Of a stretch of DNA of 8,899 bases, positions 5,955 to 8,899 are shown piece after piece. The translations under genes and the position numbers were made by a program. This DNA is from Candidatus Heimdallarchaeota archaeon (GTDB lineage Archaea > Asgardarchaeota > Heimdallarchaeia > Heimdallarchaeales > Heimdallarchaeaceae). The notes beneath the pieces are model-generated. The model searched no databases. It saw only the letters and a list, made by a program, of their open reading frames with translations, and was not told the origin of the DNA. Each line of letters starts with the position of its first letter. The stretch's first letter is position 1. The DNA lies in NCBI GenBank assembly GCA_016839875.1, contig JAEOTK010000389.1, forward strand, positions 1 through 8,899, given 5' to 3'.

Positions 5955-8584
5955 ATGTTACTTTTACTCTCAATGGAAATGAGACAAAAATTGATTATGA
6001 AGAGGGCATGAGTGCCCTTGATGTATTAAGGGAAGTTTGTCTGATAAAGAGCTGCAAAGATGGCTGTTCAGGACAAGGATTTTGTGGAGCATGTATGGTT
6101 CTTATCAATGGTAGAGCTGCTATGTCCTGCAGACAAAAGCCTGAATCCTTAGAGGGTAAAGAAGTCGTAACAATAGAAGGTGTAGATAGAGTTGAACAAG
6201 AAATCATTTCGAAATCGTTAGTCAAAGAAGGGGCAATCCAATGTGGATTCTGTACTCCTGGAATTATGATAAGAATCAAAGGATTTCTTGATAAGAATCC
6301 AACATCAACAAGAAAAGAGAAAGCACGAGCGATAACTGGAAATCTGTGCAGATGTACAGGATATCAACGAATCATTGATGCAATGGAGACTGCAGAAGAA
6401 CACTGGAAAACTAAGGATTCAGATATTTCTGGTCCTCCTCGAAGAAATGAGCTCTTTGGGGAACAATATGGTTTTGAGCGTGAATATAAACCAAAGGAAA
6501 GTGGAGTAGGAGCTAATGTTCACCGCTATCGTGGAATAGATATGGCTCTCGGAAAGAAACCTTATGTGGCAGATATGGAGGTTGGTGACCTTCTTCATGG
6601 TGCGTTTTTACTCAGCGAACATCCACGAGCAAAAATAAAGAAAATTAATCTTGAAGAAGCAAATTCAGCTAAAGGAGTTGTAAGGATATTCACAGCTAAG
6701 GATGTTCCAGGTCAAAGAGTGATTGGGCATATTATCCCAGATTGGCCTATCTTTGTTGCTGAAGATGAAACAACTAATTATGTTGGTGATGTTCTTGCTA
6801 TGGTTGTTGCAGATTCAATGATTCATGCTCGAGCAGCAGTGGAGAAAATTAATGTTGAATATGAAATTCTAGACCCAATAGATGATCCAGAAAAAGCTCT
6901 GAATCCTGAAGTAGTAAAAATCCATGAGAAAGGAAACCTACTTGGACATACATTTTTCGGAAGGGGAGATGTCAATACTGCTTTAGCCAACTCTAAGTAT
7001 GTAGTAAAACAACAATTCCAAACACAGCGTATAGAACATGCCTTTATGGAAGTTGAAAGTTCTTTAGCGGTTCCAAATGGAAAAGGAATTCATGTTTATA
7101 GTCAAGGTCAAGGAGTTCACGAAGATCAAAGACAAATTGCAGAAGTTTTAGGGTTAGATCTAGAATCTGTTACTGTTGAACTAGTATCAAATGGAGGAGC
7201 TTTTGGAGGAAAAGAAGATCTTTCTTGTCAAGCTCAAACAGCTGTTGCAGCGTATATTCTGCAGAAACCAGTAAAAACTGTACTTACAAGAGAACAGTCA
7301 ATGAAGATACACCCTAAACGCCATCCAATGACAATGAATTATGAGGTGGGGGCTGATGAAGCTGGAAAATTAACAGCTGTTAAAATGAAACTCTTAGCAG
7401 ACTCTGGAGCCTATGCCTCAGTAGGAGCTAAAGTTATAGAAAGAGCAGCTGGTCATTGTTGTGGACCATATTATGTTCCTAATGTAGATGTGGAAGCAAA
7501 AGCAGTCTATACTAATAATCCACCCTGTGGTGCAATGAGGGGATTTGGAGTAAATCAGACCTCTTTTGCAATCGAAACATGTCTCAATATGATCGTTAAG
7601 CAGATGATAGAGGATGGAATTGATATTGATGATTTTGATATTAGAGAAAGAAATTTACTGAAAGATGGAGACAGATTTGCAACTGGACAAAAGATGACCA
7701 AAACTGTTGCTGGAATGCAAATGTGTCTTGATGCTGTAAAGAATATTTACAAGAATTCTAAAGTCCCAACTGGAATTGCATGTGGAATAAAGAATACTGG
7801 GATTGGAAATGGACTAGAAGATACAGGAAGAGTTCTAATCAAAGTTCTTGATAATGAACAAATAGAGATTTTAACTGGTTTCACAGAAATGGGTCAAGGA
7901 TTGTTTACAATCCTAACTCAAGTTGTATCAGAGTTGACTGATATTGATCCTTCCCAAATGGATGTCAAATCCATTAGTTATCCTAGTACAAAATGTGGAA
8001 TGACAACTGCATCAAGAGCAACAGCTTTAGATTCAATGGCAGCGAAACATGCAGCAGAAAAACTAGCGAAAGCTCTAAAATTCAAAACCTTAGCAGAACT
8101 TGCTGGTGAAGAATTTCATGGAGAGTATATCACTAATTTCACTGTAAAACCTGGAACAGAAGTAGACAATCCAGTAACCCATTTGGCATTCAGCTATGCA
8201 GTCCAAGTAGCCTTACTTGATGATGAAGGAAATCTTAAGAAAATAATCGCAGCACATGATGTAGGGAAAGCAATAAATCCAATGGCCGTTGCAGGGCAAA
8301 TTGAAGGAGGGGTACACATGGGGCTTGGACATACACTATCTGAGAGCTTTCCAACAACCAAAGGAGTTCCAAACTCATTGAAAATGAGAGATCTCCAAAT
8401 AGTAAAAGCAAGAGACACTCCTGAAGTTGAAGTCATCATTATAGAAGAACCTGAAGAGATGTTAGGATTTGGATCAAAAGGAATTGGTGAAATAGGTTTA
8501 GTTCCAACCGCAGGAGCTGTTGCAGGAGCATTTCATCAATATGATGGTAAATGGAGATTTGAACTTCCAATTGCAAGAAAATAG
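5951..8584 (+). CDS. Fused [2Fe-2S]2-molybdenum xanthine dehydrogenase, Se-dependent XDH family type
   Basis: This 877-residue molybdenum hydroxylase hydroxylates a heteroaromatic substrate, probably a purine, with water as oxygen donor. The N-terminal plant-type [2Fe-2S] domain uses Cys39, 45, 48 and 60 (GCSGQGFCGAC, with five residues between the first two Cys rather than four). The second [2Fe-2S] domain uses Cys98, 101, 133 and 135 (QCGFCTPG, LCRCTGY). The molybdenum domains follow from about 185, with GGAFGGKE (415-422), CGAMRGFG (526-533), TEMGQG, and the catalytic Glu847 in KGIGEIG. Glu422 and Arg530 match the purine-binding Glu802/Arg880 of bovine XDH, which aldehyde oxidases lack. 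The fusion without an FAD domain, CSxQGxCGAC and DWPIFVAEDETTNYVGD resemble the selenium-dependent XDH family (TIGR03311 type, from memory). No selenocysteine is involved: in that family selenium is a cofactor ligand. The start is set by the Shine-Dalgarno at 5941. It is cytoplasmic and ends in TAG. Confidence 0.9.
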   Translation: MNVTFTLNGNETKIDYEEGMSALDVLREVCLIKSCKDGCSGQGFCGACMVLINGRAAMSCRQKPESLEGKEVVTIEGVDRVEQEIISKSLVKEGAIQCGFCTPGIMIRIKGFLDKNPTSTRKEKARAITGNLCRCTGYQRIIDAMETAEEHWKTKDSDISGPPRRNELFGEQYGFEREYKPKESGVGANVHRYRGIDMALGKKPYVADMEVGDLLHGAFLLSEHPRAKIKKINLEEANSAKGVVRIFTAKDVPGQRVIGHIIPDWPIFVAEDETTNYVGDVLAMVVADSMIHARAAVEKINVEYEILDPIDDPEKALNPEVVKIHEKGNLLGHTFFGRGDVNTALANSKYVVKQQFQTQRIEHAFMEVESSLAVPNGKGIHVYSQGQGVHEDQRQIAEVLGLDLESVTVELVSNGGAFGGKEDLSCQAQTAVAAYILQKPVKTVLTREQSMKIHPKRHPMTMNYEVGADEAGKLTAVKMKLLADSGAYASVGAKVIERAAGHCCGPYYVPNVDVEAKAVYTNNPPCGAMRGFGVNQTSFAIETCLNMIVKQMIEDGIDIDDFDIRERNLLKDGDRFATGQKMTKTVAGMQMCLDAVKNIYKNSKVPTGIACGIKNTGIGNGLEDTGRVLIKVLDNEQIEILTGFTEMGQGLFTILTQVVSELTDIDPSQMDVKSISYPSTKCGMTTASRATALDSMAAKHAAEKLAKALKFKTLAELAGEEFHGEYITNFTVKPGTEVDNPVTHLAFSYAVQVALLDDEGNLKKIIAAHDVGKAINPMAVAGQIEGGVHMGLGHTLSESFPTTKGVPNSLKMRDLQIVKARDTPEVEVIIIEEPEEMLGFGSKGIGEIGLVPTAGAVAGAFHQYDGKWRFELPIARK

Positions 8585-8612
8585 AAATTGTTTCATTTTA
8601 GTAGCAATTTTG
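8585..8612 (+). terminator. Possible terminator of the mocA-XDH operon
   Basis: AAATTG (8585-8590) pairs with CAATTT (8605-8610) across a 14-nt loop. The region contains T-runs (TTTCATTTT, then ATTTTGT), which archaeal polymerase uses to stop. The stem is weak, so the T-rich sequence is the better evidence. Confidence 0.35.
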
Positions 8613-8615
8613 TAT

Positions 8616-8630
8616 CCGAGATATATTTAT
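8616..8630 (+). promoter_or_regulatory. TATA box of the secreted-protein gene
   Basis: ATATATTTAT (8621-8630), preceded by CCGAG, is a strong TATA box centred about 30 nt before ATG 8655. No Shine-Dalgarno precedes the ATG, so a leaderless transcript is likely. Confidence 0.55.
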
Positions 8631-8654
8631 TAGGTATAGAAAGAAATAACCTTT

Positions 8655-8899
8655 ATGTCAATAATGAAAAGAAAAATAGCAATTACTATATTATTATCTT
8701 TTTTGATGTTTTTTGGAACTTTAACAAATCTCACAACGCAAGCATATACTACTGAAATAAAAGTCAGTGGAAAAACGATTGTAATAGATACAACAAAATT
8801 TCCTCTCCATACTGAATTCGCAAATCTTGATGGTAATTTAACAAATGCTCTAAATACTGTAAGCATTCAAGATACATTTCTTGATCTTTCAGCTGCAGA
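8655..8899 (+). CDS. Secreted protein, N-terminal 81 residues, truncated by window edge
   Basis: The frame is open from ATG 8655 to the end of the window without a stop. The N-terminus is a classic signal peptide: a basic n-region (KRK), a hydrophobic core (IAITILLSFLMFFG) and a small-residue cleavage region near TTQA before YTTEIKVSG. The visible mature part (VIDTTKFPLHTEF, NLDGNLTNALNTVS) is too short to assign a family; it has a sequon (NLT). ATG 8655 is favoured over ATG 8664 because the TATA box is about 30 nt upstream. It is transcribed separately from the XDH gene and is probably unrelated to it. Confidence 0.7.
   Translation, partial: MSIMKRKIAITILLSFLMFFGTLTNLTTQAYTTEIKVSGKTIVIDTTKFPLHTEFANLDGNLTNALNTVSIQDTFLDLSAA

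Noticed and set aside
5995..6279. Minus-strand open frame of 94 codons
   Set aside because: It is antisense to the conserved [2Fe-2S] domain of the XDH.
8194..8439. Minus-strand open frame of 81 codons
   Set aside because: It is antisense to the XDH C-terminal domain and has no promoter or motifs.
5951..8584. Selenocysteine in the XDH
   Set aside because: No internal TGA interrupts the frame; in the proposed family selenium is a cofactor ligand, not an amino acid.
8630..8866. Minus-strand open frame of 78 codons
   Set aside because: It is antisense to the secreted-protein gene, which has a signal peptide and TATA box.
1..8899. CRISPR array, insertion sequence or defence system
   Set aside because: No spaced direct repeats, transposase or nuclease gene is visible.

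Overview
The window reads as AT-rich archaeal DNA. Several genes have a TATA box (some with a purine-rich BRE) about 24-30 nt before the first ATG, the pattern of leaderless or nearly leaderless archaeal transcripts. The one clear Shine-Dalgarno is inside an operon and fits an archaeal 16S tail. Secreted or membrane-anchored proteins, including a seven-repeat LVIVD propeller on a Thr/Pro stalk with a C-terminal membrane helix, also suggest an archaeon. An Asgard archaeon is my best guess, but no phylogenetic marker is present to settle it.

Left part (1-2811). A 5'-truncated gene for an extracellular, C-terminally anchored protein runs in from the left edge. It converges on an intronless tRNA-Pro(GGG) gene on the minus strand with an encoded CCA. 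Then come, on the plus strand, a membrane-anchored alpha/beta hydrolase whose nucleophile appears to be Cys, and a creatininase-family metal-dependent amidohydrolase with its own TATA box and a probable leaderless start at 2059.

Middle (2812-4201). A minus-strand LVIVD-repeat surface protein converges with the creatininase-family gene. It shares a 136-bp divergent promoter region with the next block.

Right part (4202-8584). This is a molybdenum-hydroxylase locus. It holds (i) a polyferredoxin-like Fe-S protein gene split by an in-frame TAG, (ii) a MocA/YgfJ-type nucleotidyltransferase that would mature the molybdenum cofactor, and (iii) a fused [2Fe-2S]2-Mo xanthine dehydrogenase resembling the selenium-dependent XDH family. 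Genes (ii) and (iii) overlap by ATGA and are surely one operon. No FAD subunit is present, so the Fe-S protein is a plausible but unproven electron partner.

Right edge (8655-8899). The first 81 residues of a secreted protein follow, with a leaderless-type promoter; the gene runs off the window.

The most notable observation is the single in-frame TAG at 4859. The reading frame continues after it without interruption into the expected rest of the protein. It could be a nonsense mutation, an assembly error or UAG readthrough. The window has no intergenic stretch longer than 300 bases.
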